This document shows positions 17,285-25,454 of a stretch of 64,000 nt of DNA, in pieces (the stretch's first letter is position 1; each line of letters opens with the position of its first letter). The position numbers and the translations under genes are program-made. The notes under the pieces are model-generated. The model was given only the letters and a program-made list of their open reading frames with translations. It did not search any database and was not told the origin of the DNA. Origin of the DNA: a virus; IMG/VR virus record IMGVR_UViG_3300042301_004349, positions 107,172-171,171 of that record; one strand, given 5' to 3'.

Positions 17285-17340
17285 ATAAAAGAAACCCCAA
17301 CTTACGTTGGGGTCGGTCCTACAAGACTATTGTAGGAGGG
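17285..17340 (-). terminator. Double hairpin terminator upstream of terminase gene
   Basis: Two hairpins stand in series on the minus strand: TCCTACA with TGTAGGA, then CCCCAAC with GTTGGGG followed by TTTCTTTT. The second has the form of an intrinsic terminator and separates the transmembrane-protein gene from the packaging operon. Confidence 0.85.
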
Positions 17341-17356
17341 GAGCTTTTATAAATAA

Positions 17357-18052
17357 TTATTTTACTAACATTAAGTAACCTAAACCTCCGATTACTATAT
17401 AACTTCCTATACGTTGGAATTTAGATTTTACTTTTAATTTCTTTAATTGTAAATCTATTTGATTGTATTGATCTTCCCAACCTGCAATTTCTTTATCTTT
17501 ATTGATTAAGATTGTTTTATACTTATTTTCTTTATTTTCAAAACCAGTAATAATATTATCTTTAATAACTACTTTTGCTTCTAATGTAGAAATAGTACTA
17601 TCTTTCAATATAATAATTTCTTTAGTTCCATCTAATTCTACTAAATCTTTAGCAGCAGCAACTAATACTGGTTGGGCTACTGGTAGTGGGTTAGTAATTG
17701 TGTCTTTAGGATAACGAGTGTTAAATGAACTAACTAATTCGTGTTCTGTAAACGTATCAACTTTGTTTTTTTCTACCTCAATAGTTTCAACAATTTTAAT
17801 TACTTTTGTCTTTTGGTGTTCTATATTATATGTTAATACTTCACTAACTTCATTTAACGAATCAATGACAGCATCATCTTTTTTAATTTCAGCAAATAAT
17901 GAATCATTTACTTTATGTAAACTATCCATTTCAACTAGAAATGCTTTGTGATCAGCATTGCTACTACACTTTTCGAACAATACACCACCTATTGCTATAA
18001 TAGCTACTACTATAATAACTTTTGGTAACCATTTTTTAACTAATAACATCAT
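17357..18052 (-). CDS. Membrane-anchored coiled-coil protein
   Basis: The 231-residue protein has an N-terminal membrane segment (PKVIIVVAIIAIGGVLF, residues 10-26) followed by Cys-Ser-Ser, a long coiled coil, and a second hydrophobic stretch at the C-terminus (IGSYIVIGGLGYLMLV). Such architecture fits an inner-membrane protein with a periplasmic coiled coil, as in spanins, but the C-terminal hydrophobic end is not typical. It precedes the terminase behind a strong terminator. A lysis or superinfection role is possible and unproven. Confidence 0.55.
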   Translation of the reverse strand: MMLLVKKWLPKVIIVVAIIAIGGVLFEKCSSNADHKAFLVEMDSLHKVNDSLFAEIKKDDAVIDSLNEVSEVLTYNIEHQKTKVIKIVETIEVEKNKVDTFTEHELVSSFNTRYPKDTITNPLPVAQPVLVAAAKDLVELDGTKEIIILKDSTISTLEAKVVIKDNIITGFENKENKYKTILINKDKEIAGWEDQYNQIDLQLKKLKVKSKFQRIGSYIVIGGLGYLMLVK

Positions 18053-18056
18053 ATCT

Positions 18057-19217
18057 TTATTTTTTTATTCCTGCGTAATATTGCATTCTGTGTTTAAATG
18101 CACTTTCATTTAAATTATCCATTTCATCTTCATCCTCAAGTGGATTTTCGATTGGTGGTGTTGGGATGTATTCTTTACCTGCTTTTTTAGCAATATCTTT
18201 TTGCAAATATTCTGATTTAGCAACTAAAGCATCAATTCTTTGTTCTAAGCTTGCTTTTAAGTCAGTTAAACCCTTAATTTCTCTAGCGGTACTACCTACG
18301 TCATTAATGTCGCCAGGTGTACTTCTATATCTTTTAGTTTTTAATAGATTAGATTTAACACTTCTTAAACGATCAGATAATTTTGAATATTCCATCCAAT
18401 CTTGATAATCTTCATCTGAAATAGTTGATGCAGATTTTGATTTTGTTGCTGTTGCCATTTCAGGTTCTGGTTCTTCTCCTGATGCTTTTGCTGCTGCAAA
18501 TGCTGCTTCTACTTCTTCATCTGACATATCTTCTTGTCCTGATATTCCTAGTGATGTTAACTCACGTGGAGTGAACATATTGCCTAAGTCTCTTCTACCT
18601 CTTGGGTTATAAAATAATTCCTCATCCCCCGTTGCTGTTGCAGACGGAGCTGCAGCTGGTCTTGGATTTGTTAGACGAGGTGCTGCTTGTTCAGATGATG
18701 AAACAATAACACCAGCATCAACTAATTCCATAAAATCTTTATTGATTGGGTTTTGTTTGTTGTAACCCATATCACCAGCTACGTTCATTTTTGATACTGC
18801 TGATCCTGCTGCTTGAAGAGCGGCTAATATTTTAGCTTTTTTACCTGAGAATCCTGCAATTTGCTCATCAGTAACATCATCTGATAGTTGATAACGAACA
18901 CCAACATTTGCCATTTCATCCAATTCTGTTGAAGACATACCTGGTTTAGATAGTTTATTAACTCTAATTTGAGCTGCTTGCATATTTTTATTAATAGCAT
19001 TTATTTCAGCATCCTTTCCAGGTTTGTCTGCTGGGGCTACTTGTTGGGTACTTAATTCTTGTCTTTTCTTATTAAGTGCGGCCAATTGTGCTTTTTCAGC
19101 AGCCAATGCCATATCTTGTGCTTTTTTATCCTCAGCAGCACCTTCTTCAATTACTTCAAGTAATGCTTCACGGATAATATCTTGCAGTTCAGATTTTTTC
19201 ATAGTATCGTTATTCAT
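18057..19217 (-). CDS. Leader-bearing protein with scaffold-like C-terminal peptide
   Basis: I start at the first ATG after the promoter box (MNNDTMKKSELQ); the next ATG five codons on gives MKKSELQDIIREALLE, which fits the leader family exactly and may be the true start. The protein is Ala/Glu/Lys-rich and largely helical or disordered. Its C-terminus, LNESAFKHRMQYYAGIKK, resembles the scaffold tail NEQISRFQKLAGITKY. Having targeting-like peptides at both ends suggests a core component of the prohead. No enzymatic domain is seen. Confidence 0.6.
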   Translation of the reverse strand: MNNDTMKKSELQDIIREALLEVIEEGAAEDKKAQDMALAAEKAQLAALNKKRQELSTQQVAPADKPGKDAEINAINKNMQAAQIRVNKLSKPGMSSTELDEMANVGVRYQLSDDVTDEQIAGFSGKKAKILAALQAAGSAVSKMNVAGDMGYNKQNPINKDFMELVDAGVIVSSSEQAAPRLTNPRPAAAPSATATGDEELFYNPRGRRDLGNMFTPRELTSLGISGQEDMSDEEVEAAFAAAKASGEEPEPEMATATKSKSASTISDEDYQDWMEYSKLSDRLRSVKSNLLKTKRYRSTPGDINDVGSTAREIKGLTDLKASLEQRIDALVAKSEYLQKDIAKKAGKEYIPTPPIENPLEDEDEMDNLNESAFKHRMQYYAGIKK

Positions 19218-19228
19218 AATTTTATACG

Positions 19229-19237
19229 TATAAATAT
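19229..19237 (-). promoter_or_regulatory. Candidate late promoter box
   Basis: The minus strand reads ATATTTATACGTATA across the stop of the kinase-like gene and just before the leader-bearing core gene. Confidence 0.45.
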
Positions 19238-19755
19238 TAAAGATTTTGTAAAATTGTAGCGATACGTTCTTCTGTTGTACCTTCAACCTTAATTAATTTA
19301 TTAGGTTTATATTCATCTAATGATAATTGTATAGCTACATCTATTTTTCTACGATATTCTAAATCAGTTTCACGAATACCATTATCTTCCATTTCAACGC
19401 CATTGGGAGATACATAAATAACCAAATCATAATAACCACGAAGATGCATAGCTGCTTCAACAAATGAACGTTTTTCCCAACCACCAATAGTTTTTGATGA
19501 TAAAGTAAACGAACACACATCCCATATTGTACGATCTGTAATAATCTTAGGTTGTAATAATTCACTAGCACGTTCTGCTAGAAATATAAATTGTCCTGGT
19601 AGTATAGAATCTGTATTCAAAGGAATACCTAATCCGCTAAGATATTTACTACGTTCAGTTTGAATAATATAGTCTTTAAATTGTTCTACCTCACCCAATG
19701 CTTTGGCTAATGTAGTTTTACCTACAGACATTGTTCCTGCTAATCCTATTCTCAT
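19237..19755 (-). CDS. NadR-like P-loop kinase
   Basis: The 172-residue protein opens with MRIGLAGTMSVGKTTLAKAL, a Walker A loop, and has LQPKIITDRTIWDVCSF near residue 90 as the Walker B/DR region. The pattern matches AAA_28-type ATPases, the family containing the ribosylnicotinamide kinase domain of NadR and phage nucleoside kinases. It may phosphorylate a nucleoside or NAD precursor in host cytoplasm. It lacks the capsid leader seen in its neighbours. The start overlaps the upstream gene by four bases. Confidence 0.7.
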   Translation of the reverse strand: MRIGLAGTMSVGKTTLAKALGEVEQFKDYIIQTERSKYLSGLGIPLNTDSILPGQFIFLAERASELLQPKIITDRTIWDVCSFTLSSKTIGGWEKRSFVEAAMHLRGYYDLVIYVSPNGVEMEDNGIRETDLEYRRKIDVAIQLSLDEYKPNKLIKVEGTTEERIATILQNL

Positions 19756-20009
19756 TTTTTATTCCTTTCGTTTATTTTTTTCATCTGACGCGCTACTTTT
19801 TTCTGTTGCAGTGCTTCTTTAACCTGTTGTTTTATACGCTTCTCAGCACCTGGTTTATATTTGATATCTACCTCAATAGGTCCTTTATCAAATTTATCCA
19901 AATCATACTTCCATGTTTCGATAGTGTTATCATCCTCGTAAACTCTGTTGAATTTACGAGGTTGATCTACTGGTTGTGTTTCTTTAGGTCTACCTCTTCT
20001 TTCTTCCAT
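19752..20009 (-). CDS. Small AT-hook-like protein
   Basis: The 85-residue, highly charged protein starts MEERRGRPKETQ, where RRGRPK is an AT-hook core that binds the minor groove of AT-rich DNA. The C-terminal half is a Lys/Arg/Gln-rich helix (QVKEALQQKKVARQMKK). It overlaps the kinase-like gene by four bases. Sequence-tolerant DNA binding is inferred. Confidence 0.55.
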   Translation of the reverse strand: MEERRGRPKETQPVDQPRKFNRVYEDDNTIETWKYDLDKFDKGPIEVDIKYKPGAEKRIKQQVKEALQQKKVARQMKKINERNKK

Positions 20010-20035
20010 ACTTAAATATATGAATTGAATCTTGC

Positions 20036-20266
20036 CTAAACTCTAGCACCTGCTGCTTTACCTGCTGCTGTTTTGTGGAATGGTTGACCGTTACCGTCTT
20101 TTTTTCGATCATCCCATTGTTCTTTAGTGAATTGGAAACCAAATAACCAATATTCAGCTAAACGCTTATTACCTTGTGGTATATAAGCGGGACCATCCCA
20201 GTTATGCATTTTTCCATCTAGATAGTATACTATACTTCCATCTGCTGTTTTAATTCTTCTTGTCAT
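20036..20266 (-). CDS. Small protein with MORN-like pattern
   Basis: The 76-residue protein reads YYLDGKMHNWDGPAYI and later EYWLFGFQFTKEQWDDR, resembling the toxin-immunity or MORN-type repeats (G-x-x-H-N-x-x-G-P-A) often seen in phage and Bacteroidota proteins. The C-terminus is Gly/Ala/Lys-rich. It lies between the FAD enzyme and the AT-hook gene. Function is unknown. Confidence 0.5.
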   Translation of the reverse strand: MTRRIKTADGSIVYYLDGKMHNWDGPAYIPQGNKRLAEYWLFGFQFTKEQWDDRKKDGNGQPFHKTAAGKAAGARV

Positions 20267-20270
20267 TGTT

Positions 20271-21671
20271 TTATTTTAAAAGTGATTCTGCTACGTAAAT
20301 ACCATGTGCACCTGAAACTGTAATACCACGAGCTGATAGAGCATCACCTACAAAGTGTACATTTGAATAATTTGTTAATGATAGATCATTGTAATTAACT
20401 AAAGGCTCAGGTGATAGATATTTTACCTCAGGCATGTAAATACCCCAATCATTTTTCAATTTTGGGAATACAATCTGCATATTAGTAATAAAATCTTCAA
20501 TATATTGAGCATATTCTTCTCCTAATGCATTAAATAAAACATCCATTGTATCTACCTGTACAGCAGATACTGTATTATTTTCTGATGTTAATCCTGGTTT
20601 GCGAGTTTTGTTTGGTGAATAGTAAGTACCAGTTCCATCAATCTGTAGTTTTTGAACTACATCGCGTGACCAAGCAAATGGATCTTCAATACCTTTAATT
20701 TCCATTAATATACCAAAGTTAGTCATTTGATTTTCAAATTCCTTACCTTTTTTAGCATGACCATTATAACTTACATCCCCATAAGTTTCTTCCACAGCGA
20801 CGTAAGCAGCATTGTTGTTAGTACAAAAGCTACGGAGAGATACATTATCAAATTTTTGATAGAGCTTAAAATCATAACTTATATCAATTAGTTTTTGGAA
20901 ATATTTTTGTGGTGCTTCAAATCGAACACCAATTTGTACTGATTTAGGCTCAGTTGGTAATTTGTAAGTATCAGACAATTGTTGAGCAAAGTCAATACCT
21001 GATTTACCTACAGCAAATATTAGTTTTTCATAGGCATTTATTGCTACAAACTCATTTTCGCCTTGTTTATACTTAATAATTAAATCTTGGAAATCAATAT
21101 CAGTAATAGTAGTATTCCAACTAAACTTAACACCTTTATCTAACAAATATTGATACCATGTTTTAGCAATTTCATGTAAGAAATTAGATCCAATGTGCCA
21201 TACAGGAAACATTCTCAAACCAAAATATGGTTTAATGAATTCAGGTTCTTTTTGTGGATCAGACATAAATATTTCTTCTGGTTTAGGGTGAAAACGAGTA
21301 AAGTTGTCTACTACTTGTTTCATTAATTCCATTGCTTTTTCTTCACCACAATATTTAGCTAATTGACCACCAATTGCAGTGTGGTATGTTAATTTACCAT
21401 CACTCCAACCACCAGCACCTAACATACCAGTCATTACTTCTTCAGGTAAACGATTAATTGGATCGTTACCTTTATCCATAATGGTAATAAATTCACCCGG
21501 GTACCCATTATCTACTAATTTAGTAGCAGCGTTAATACCTGCTACACCCGCACCAACAATAACAATATTTTTATATTGTTTTTCTGGTTTTGTTCTTACA
21601 ATCCTTGATGTTGATCTAGGAGTATCAAACAGCTCCTGTGTTCGTCTAAATGAATTTTGATAGTCTCTCAT
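20271..21671 (-). CDS. FAD-dependent dehydrogenase (COG2509-like)
   Basis: The Rossmann FAD-binding motif VIVGAGVAGINAATKL lies near residue 33, an acidic IMDKG follows, and GAGGWSDGKLTYHT near residue 90 matches the GGAGxxSDGKL signature of the uncharacterised COG2509 dehydrogenases. A GDALSARGITVSGAHGIYVAESL segment at the C-terminus completes the FAD site. At 466 residues it is full length, with no capsid leader. A redox enzyme of this type is rare in phages; its substrate is unknown. It is followed by small genes of the accessory block and preceded by a terminator. Confidence 0.8.
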   Translation of the reverse strand: MRDYQNSFRRTQELFDTPRSTSRIVRTKPEKQYKNIVIVGAGVAGINAATKLVDNGYPGEFITIMDKGNDPINRLPEEVMTGMLGAGGWSDGKLTYHTAIGGQLAKYCGEEKAMELMKQVVDNFTRFHPKPEEIFMSDPQKEPEFIKPYFGLRMFPVWHIGSNFLHEIAKTWYQYLLDKGVKFSWNTTITDIDFQDLIIKYKQGENEFVAINAYEKLIFAVGKSGIDFAQQLSDTYKLPTEPKSVQIGVRFEAPQKYFQKLIDISYDFKLYQKFDNVSLRSFCTNNNAAYVAVEETYGDVSYNGHAKKGKEFENQMTNFGILMEIKGIEDPFAWSRDVVQKLQIDGTGTYYSPNKTRKPGLTSENNTVSAVQVDTMDVLFNALGEEYAQYIEDFITNMQIVFPKLKNDWGIYMPEVKYLSPEPLVNYNDLSLTNYSNVHFVGDALSARGITVSGAHGIYVAESLLK

Positions 21672-21717
21672 AAATTTTTCTTAATTATTAAATATACTAT
21701 TTTGTTTTGCCATTCCC

Positions 21718-21749
21718 AAAAAAGAAAGGGCGCACCTTTTGAGTGCGCC
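21718..21749 (-). terminator. Rho-independent terminator upstream of FAD enzyme gene
   Basis: Minus-strand arms GGCGCAC and GTGCGCC enclose a short loop and are followed by CTTTCTTTTTT. It ends the transcript of the leader-bearing genes and isolates the FAD enzyme gene. Confidence 0.92.
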
Positions 21750-21807
21750 ACAGCTGCATTAATATTGTTAAATGCGACAGGCTATGAATCTGTCTATATG
21801 TTTAGTT

Positions 21808-22296
21808 TTAGTTATTTTCTTTATCTCTTACTACAGCACCTACAAGTAATCCTAGGAATAATACTAAAGCCCCAGCAGCAAATAACATTACACCTCGCTC
21901 ATCACTCCATGCCCAGTTACCACCAATAAAGAAACTAGGAAGGCCTATAGCTATAGCAACTTGTTGTATTTTATCACCTAATCCTTCTTCTAACATTCCT
22001 TCATTTAAATTTGAAAGAACTTTACTTACTTTTTTAATATTATCGATAGTAATATCTGACATTGAAAGTTGGTCTGCAGGTTTTCCAATTGCTTGAGCAG
22101 CCATGTCTTTCATTTTAGAAATTTCTTCATCAGAAAATTTATTAGCAACTTGTTTAACTTTATCAGCAATTTTATTTTTTACTTTATCAAAAATCCCAGA
22201 TAAAGATATTTCTTCAAGTTTTTCAGCATATTGTCCCTCAGTTATAATGCCTGCTAATTTTTGCATTTTGAGAGTTTGTTCATTTAAGATAGTCAT
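21808..22296 (-). CDS. Leader-bearing small membrane protein
   Basis: The leader MTILNEQTLKMQKLAGIITE carries the NEQxxxxQKLAGI module of the scaffold tail, with predicted cleavage after IITE. The mature protein has an amphipathic helical region, then two hydrophobic segments near residues 110-130 and 135-155 (MLFAAGALVLFLGLLVGAVV), ending in charged residues. It is a close architectural relative of the next gene upstream. A packaged membrane protein delivered on infection is the inference. Confidence 0.6.
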   Translation of the reverse strand: MTILNEQTLKMQKLAGIITEGQYAEKLEEISLSGIFDKVKNKIADKVKQVANKFSDEEISKMKDMAAQAIGKPADQLSMSDITIDNIKKVSKVLSNLNEGMLEEGLGDKIQQVAIAIGLPSFFIGGNWAWSDERGVMLFAAGALVLFLGLLVGAVVRDKENN

Positions 22297-22317
22297 ATTT
22301 TTAAATTTAAATTATTA

Positions 22318-22911
22318 TTAAACAGAGGCTATTTTTTGTGCCAATTGCATTACTTCTGCTGTTTTAAACGCTGCTGCCCCCCCTTCTAATCCTTTTACAA
22401 TTAAATTAACAGCATTAACTGCTTCTACTCCTGAACCTATAGCGGCGGCTGCTAATATAGCTGCATATATTCCATGAGCCATATCATGTAAATTTGATGA
22501 TTCATCAAATGGGTCTTGATCACCATATTTTTTAGGATATGCTTTTTTTAATAAAAATGCAATTCCTTCAATATATTTGTGTTCTAATTTATGACCTGCT
22601 TTTTGTAAAGCAGATCCTATTTTTGTAGACCCTATAGCCCCATAAGAAAAATATTGAGCAATTAAATCAGCACCTTTACCTAATAAATTTAATAAACCAG
22701 GTGCACCTGCTGTAACTGCAAATAAGGTTAAAAGTCCTTCTTTCATTTCTCCATCTTTAGGAGATGGTTTGATTGATGATGAAGCTGATTTGAGATCCCC
22801 TAAGAAATCTAATAAACCTTTCTCAGCAGCTTGTTCAGCTTTAGCTTCTTCCTCAGTAAGGATTCCTGCTAATTTTTGCATCCGAAAGTATTGTTCATTT
22901 AACATTGTCAT
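22318..22911 (-). CDS. Leader-bearing small protein with hydrophobic segments
   Basis: I start at MTMLNEQ because a promoter box lies inside the longer reading frame and because this aligns with the neighbouring paralogous leader MTILNEQ. The leader ends QKLAGILTE. The body has hydrophobic stretches (LLTLFAVTAGAPGLLNLLG and GIYAAILAAAAIGSGVEA). It probably arose with the neighbouring gene by duplication of the leader at least. It is predicted to enter the head; function is unknown. Confidence 0.6.
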   Translation of the reverse strand: MTMLNEQYFRMQKLAGILTEEEAKAEQAAEKGLLDFLGDLKSASSSIKPSPKDGEMKEGLLTLFAVTAGAPGLLNLLGKGADLIAQYFSYGAIGSTKIGSALQKAGHKLEHKYIEGIAFLLKKAYPKKYGDQDPFDESSNLHDMAHGIYAAILAAAAIGSGVEAVNAVNLIVKGLEGGAAAFKTAEVMQLAQKIASV

Positions 22912-22923
22912 AATTTTATATTT

Positions 22924-22932
22924 TATAAATAT
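22924..22932 (-). promoter_or_regulatory. Candidate late promoter box before the membrane-protein pair
   Basis: The minus strand reads ATATTTATAAAAT 13 bases before the preferred ATG of the downstream leader-bearing gene. Confidence 0.45.
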
Positions 22933-22933
22933 A

Positions 22934-24088
22934 CTAATGCAGTGAAGGAGTTTTTTCATAGTCTAAGACTAATGTTTTTCCTCCTTTAGTTGGTTCTAAT
23001 TTTGCTTGTTTCAAAGGAATTGTTCTAAAATCAATTCCGTATGTTTGATTCTCATGGCGAGCCAATGATATAATAGGCATATCCTCTGGTTTTAGGTCAT
23101 TTATATCATTCATATTTTTAGTTGTTTTAATGGTTAATACACCATTTTGAAAACTATAATCTGTAGATGCAAACGAACGTTGAACTATTTTTGCTTTATC
23201 AGGACCAAAAGTAATATTTTCTAAATTTTCTTCTATTCCTGGGTAATTTAATATAAAAATCCTGCCATATTTTCTTTCATCTTCAGGATCCATCATATCA
23301 AATATCTTAGGATTAAACATATTTGGTTTTAGGATTAATTTATCAATTTTTCCTTCTTTACCATTTTCTATAAATTTGTTTAATAAATCACCAAACTTTT
23401 TTCTCTCACTGCTCCACCAATATGGGCCATCTTTTTTAACTGATATGTTTTGTTCTCCATCTGATGTAGTTAAAGATACATCTCCTTTAAGACCTATTTT
23501 ACTCCCTGTAGTTCCCATACCTGATGCTTTTGTGACATTAGGTATATTAATTTCTTTATTTTCTTTATCTATAAATTTAACATCTATAGGTCCCCCGTTT
23601 TCTTCTATAAAATTATTTACAGCGTCAACTAATTCTTTTTCATTAGATACACCAGCACCACCACCTGTTTGTCCACCCAAATTTGATGATTTATATATTG
23701 AACTTATATTTACAGTAGTTTCTTGGTTATTTAGTTGTCCTGTAATTTTAACATTACGAGCATTATTAACATTTCTGATGGCTCCAATTAAATTAGATTT
23801 TTCTTCTGGTTGATCTGATTTAAAAATTTCATCACCCACTATTATAGTATTAGCAACAAAATCATCCTCACCTTTATTTCCTAATTTAAATGATTCTTGA
23901 CTATAAAATATATTTACAAACTGTTCAGGACGTTTTTTAATTGTATTTAACGATAACATAGCTTCTTCTAATTCGATTTCGCTTATTATTTCTTGTAAAA
24001 TAGATAACTTTGTAGGATTATTCATATCAACAATCCCATCATGGCAACGAAATGACCACTCATTTAATATTTTATCTATAACTGTCAT
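22934..24088 (-). CDS. Leader-bearing protein, unknown function
   Basis: The 384-residue protein starts MTVIDKILNEWSF; a later segment KLSILQEIISEIELEEAML also contains possible cleavage sites. The body is Asn/Lys/Asp-rich with strand-like segments and a Gly-rich run (GGQTGGGAGVSNE) near residue 130. KKDGPYWWSSERKKFGDLL near residue 222 resembles part of a nuclease-like or restriction-like fold, but no catalytic motif is certain. It sits in the accessory cargo block, tightly packed against its neighbours. Confidence 0.5.
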   Translation of the reverse strand: MTVIDKILNEWSFRCHDGIVDMNNPTKLSILQEIISEIELEEAMLSLNTIKKRPEQFVNIFYSQESFKLGNKGEDDFVANTIIVGDEIFKSDQPEEKSNLIGAIRNVNNARNVKITGQLNNQETTVNISSIYKSSNLGGQTGGGAGVSNEKELVDAVNNFIEENGGPIDVKFIDKENKEINIPNVTKASGMGTTGSKIGLKGDVSLTTSDGEQNISVKKDGPYWWSSERKKFGDLLNKFIENGKEGKIDKLILKPNMFNPKIFDMMDPEDERKYGRIFILNYPGIEENLENITFGPDKAKIVQRSFASTDYSFQNGVLTIKTTKNMNDINDLKPEDMPIISLARHENQTYGIDFRTIPLKQAKLEPTKGGKTLVLDYEKTPSLH

Positions 24089-24089
24089 A

Positions 24090-24632
24090 TTATGCTTCTG
24101 CTGGAGTTTCTTCTGCTGGTGCTTCAGGAGTAGGTGGGGATTCAGTTCCTGCTAAATCATTAAATGCTGCTTCACCAGCATCTGGTGCTGGTGCTTCTGC
24201 AGGAGCTGCGGCATCGCCTGCACCCGCATCTGCTACTGATCCTGCATCTTCTTTAAGTGCAGGAGATAATGATAATAAATTTGATACAGCTTGGCTTGCT
24301 CTATTTGTAGCGCTACCCATAGCTAAATCATATCTTTTACCTGCTATTTTAGCTATAAAAGTACCACCTGAATATATTAACTGAAAGTCTAATCCATTGA
24401 TTAATTCAATATTGAGTGTTGTTGGTTTTGGAGCAACAACAGTAACGCTGCTTAAATATCTACTAAATGAAGGAGACATTATTGATTCAACAGCATCTTT
24501 TAATTTAGGAAAACGATATATTAAATATAAAGATTTTTCAGCACGCTTGATAGCCTGCTCTTCCTCTTGCAATCTTTGTTTGATTGCTTTTTTAATATAT
24601 TTTTCTAATAATATTTTTTTAATATTCTCCAT
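24090..24632 (-). CDS. Leader-bearing protein with Pro/Ala-rich C-terminal tail
   Basis: The leader [10 protein letters not shown] precedes a strongly basic helical segment ([16 protein letters not shown]). A central alpha/beta region follows, and the last 60 residues are an Ala/Pro/Glu-rich disordered tail. A predicted cleavage site lies after ILLE. The start overlaps the upstream gene by 14 bases. No domain is recognised. Confidence 0.5.
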   Translation of the reverse strand: MENIKKILLEKYIKKAIKQRLQEEEQAIKRAEKSLYLIYRFPKLKDAVESIMSPSFSRYLSSVTVVAPKPTTLNIELINGLDFQLIYSGGTFIAKIAGKRYDLAMGSATNRASQAVSNLLSLSPALKEDAGSVADAGAGDAAAPAEAPAPDAGEAAFNDLAGTESPPTPEAPAEETPAEA

Positions 24633-24990
24633 TATTTTCGATTTCGCTAGTTTCTTCAGTTAAATATTGTTCTATACTATTCATGTAATCTGAAGCTAGA
24701 GTAATATATGCTGATACCCAACCTGGTAGTTGTTGGTTTGGTTCGATCATTTTATAAATTTTGGTTGCATTTTCAACCATACTTCTTAATTCACTTTTAG
24801 CCATTGTAGCTTCATGATCTTCAGTTTTAGGCCAAGATAAGTGAGTTTCTTTGACCAAAGCAACAGCAATTTTTTTACGACGGCTAGCAAGATAAGAATC
24901 TGTCTTATTTACTTTACCATCGTTATTGATGTCTTTATCTTCTTTTCCTACTGGATCTAAACCTTCTACTAAATGTGTTAATTTAATCAT
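24619..24990 (-). CDS. Leader-bearing protein with EF-hand-like loop
   Basis: The leader [10 protein letters not shown] is followed by [17 protein letters not shown], a calcium-binding loop pattern of the EF-hand or dockerin type (D-x-N-x-D-G-x-V-x-x-x-D). The remainder is helical and ends in an acidic tail. It fits the cargo pattern; whether it binds calcium is untested. It overlaps its neighbour by 14 bases. Confidence 0.55.
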   Translation of the reverse strand: MIKLTHLVEGLDPVGKEDKDINNDGKVNKTDSYLASRRKKIAVALVKETHLSWPKTEDHEATMAKSELRSMVENATKIYKMIEPNQQLPGWVSAYITLASDYMNSIEQYLTEETSEIENNGEY

Positions 24991-24992
24991 TG

Positions 24993-25424
24993 TTATTTCA
25001 TTGATTGTTTTGTAGCTGTAGCATACATAACTTTTTCAGCGTCTTTGCCATATTTGTCAAAGCTGTCTGATTTTTTCATTGCTTTAACATTTTTTTCTTT
25101 TTTGGCTTTTTCACCTTTAGTCATTTTACGCTCTTTAACTGGTTTGTCCATTGCTTTTAATTGTTCTTCAAGCTCTTTTTTCTTAGCCTCAAGTTCAGCA
25201 ATGCTGTTATCCATATCATCCATCATATCACCAACGATTTCTGAATCTACATATTGGTTAATATTGGAAGGGATTGCAGATTTGATTTGATGTGCTTCTT
25301 CAATCTCTTCTTCGATTTTATTAATTTTAGCTGTTAAAGCAGCTTTATCACCAGCCTCGTCAATCATTTTTAAACGATCTACAATTGCTTCTTTGATAAG
25401 TTGACGTAATTGATTAGTGTTCAT
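24993..25424 (-). CDS. Leader-bearing coiled-coil protein
   Basis: The leader [18 protein letters not shown] belongs to the third leader family (Q-L-x-x-x-I-[KR]-E-A). The rest is a charged coiled coil (residues 25-100) and a Lys-rich tail. A candidate late promoter precedes it. Function is unknown. Confidence 0.55.
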   Translation of the reverse strand: MNTNQLRQLIKEAIVDRLKMIDEAGDKAALTAKINKIEEEIEEAHQIKSAIPSNINQYVDSEIVGDMMDDMDNSIAELEAKKKELEEQLKAMDKPVKERKMTKGEKAKKEKNVKAMKKSDSFDKYGKDAEKVMYATATKQSMK

Positions 25425-25438
25425 TGTGTGTGTTTATA

Positions 25439-25447
25439 TATAAATAT
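25439..25447 (-). promoter_or_regulatory. Candidate late promoter box
   Basis: The minus strand reads ATATTTATATATAA 15 bases before the ATG of the leader-bearing coiled-coil gene. Confidence 0.45.
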
Positions 25448-25454
25448 GTAAATT

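Noticed and set aside
23376-23813. Plus-strand open frame of 145 codons
   Set aside because: Shadow of a leader-bearing gene; composition and lack of neighbours on the plus strand argue against it.
24090-24200. Ala/Pro-rich tail as a possible frameshifted region
   Set aside because: The frame stays open with normal codons and the stop abuts the next gene; it reads as a disordered tail.
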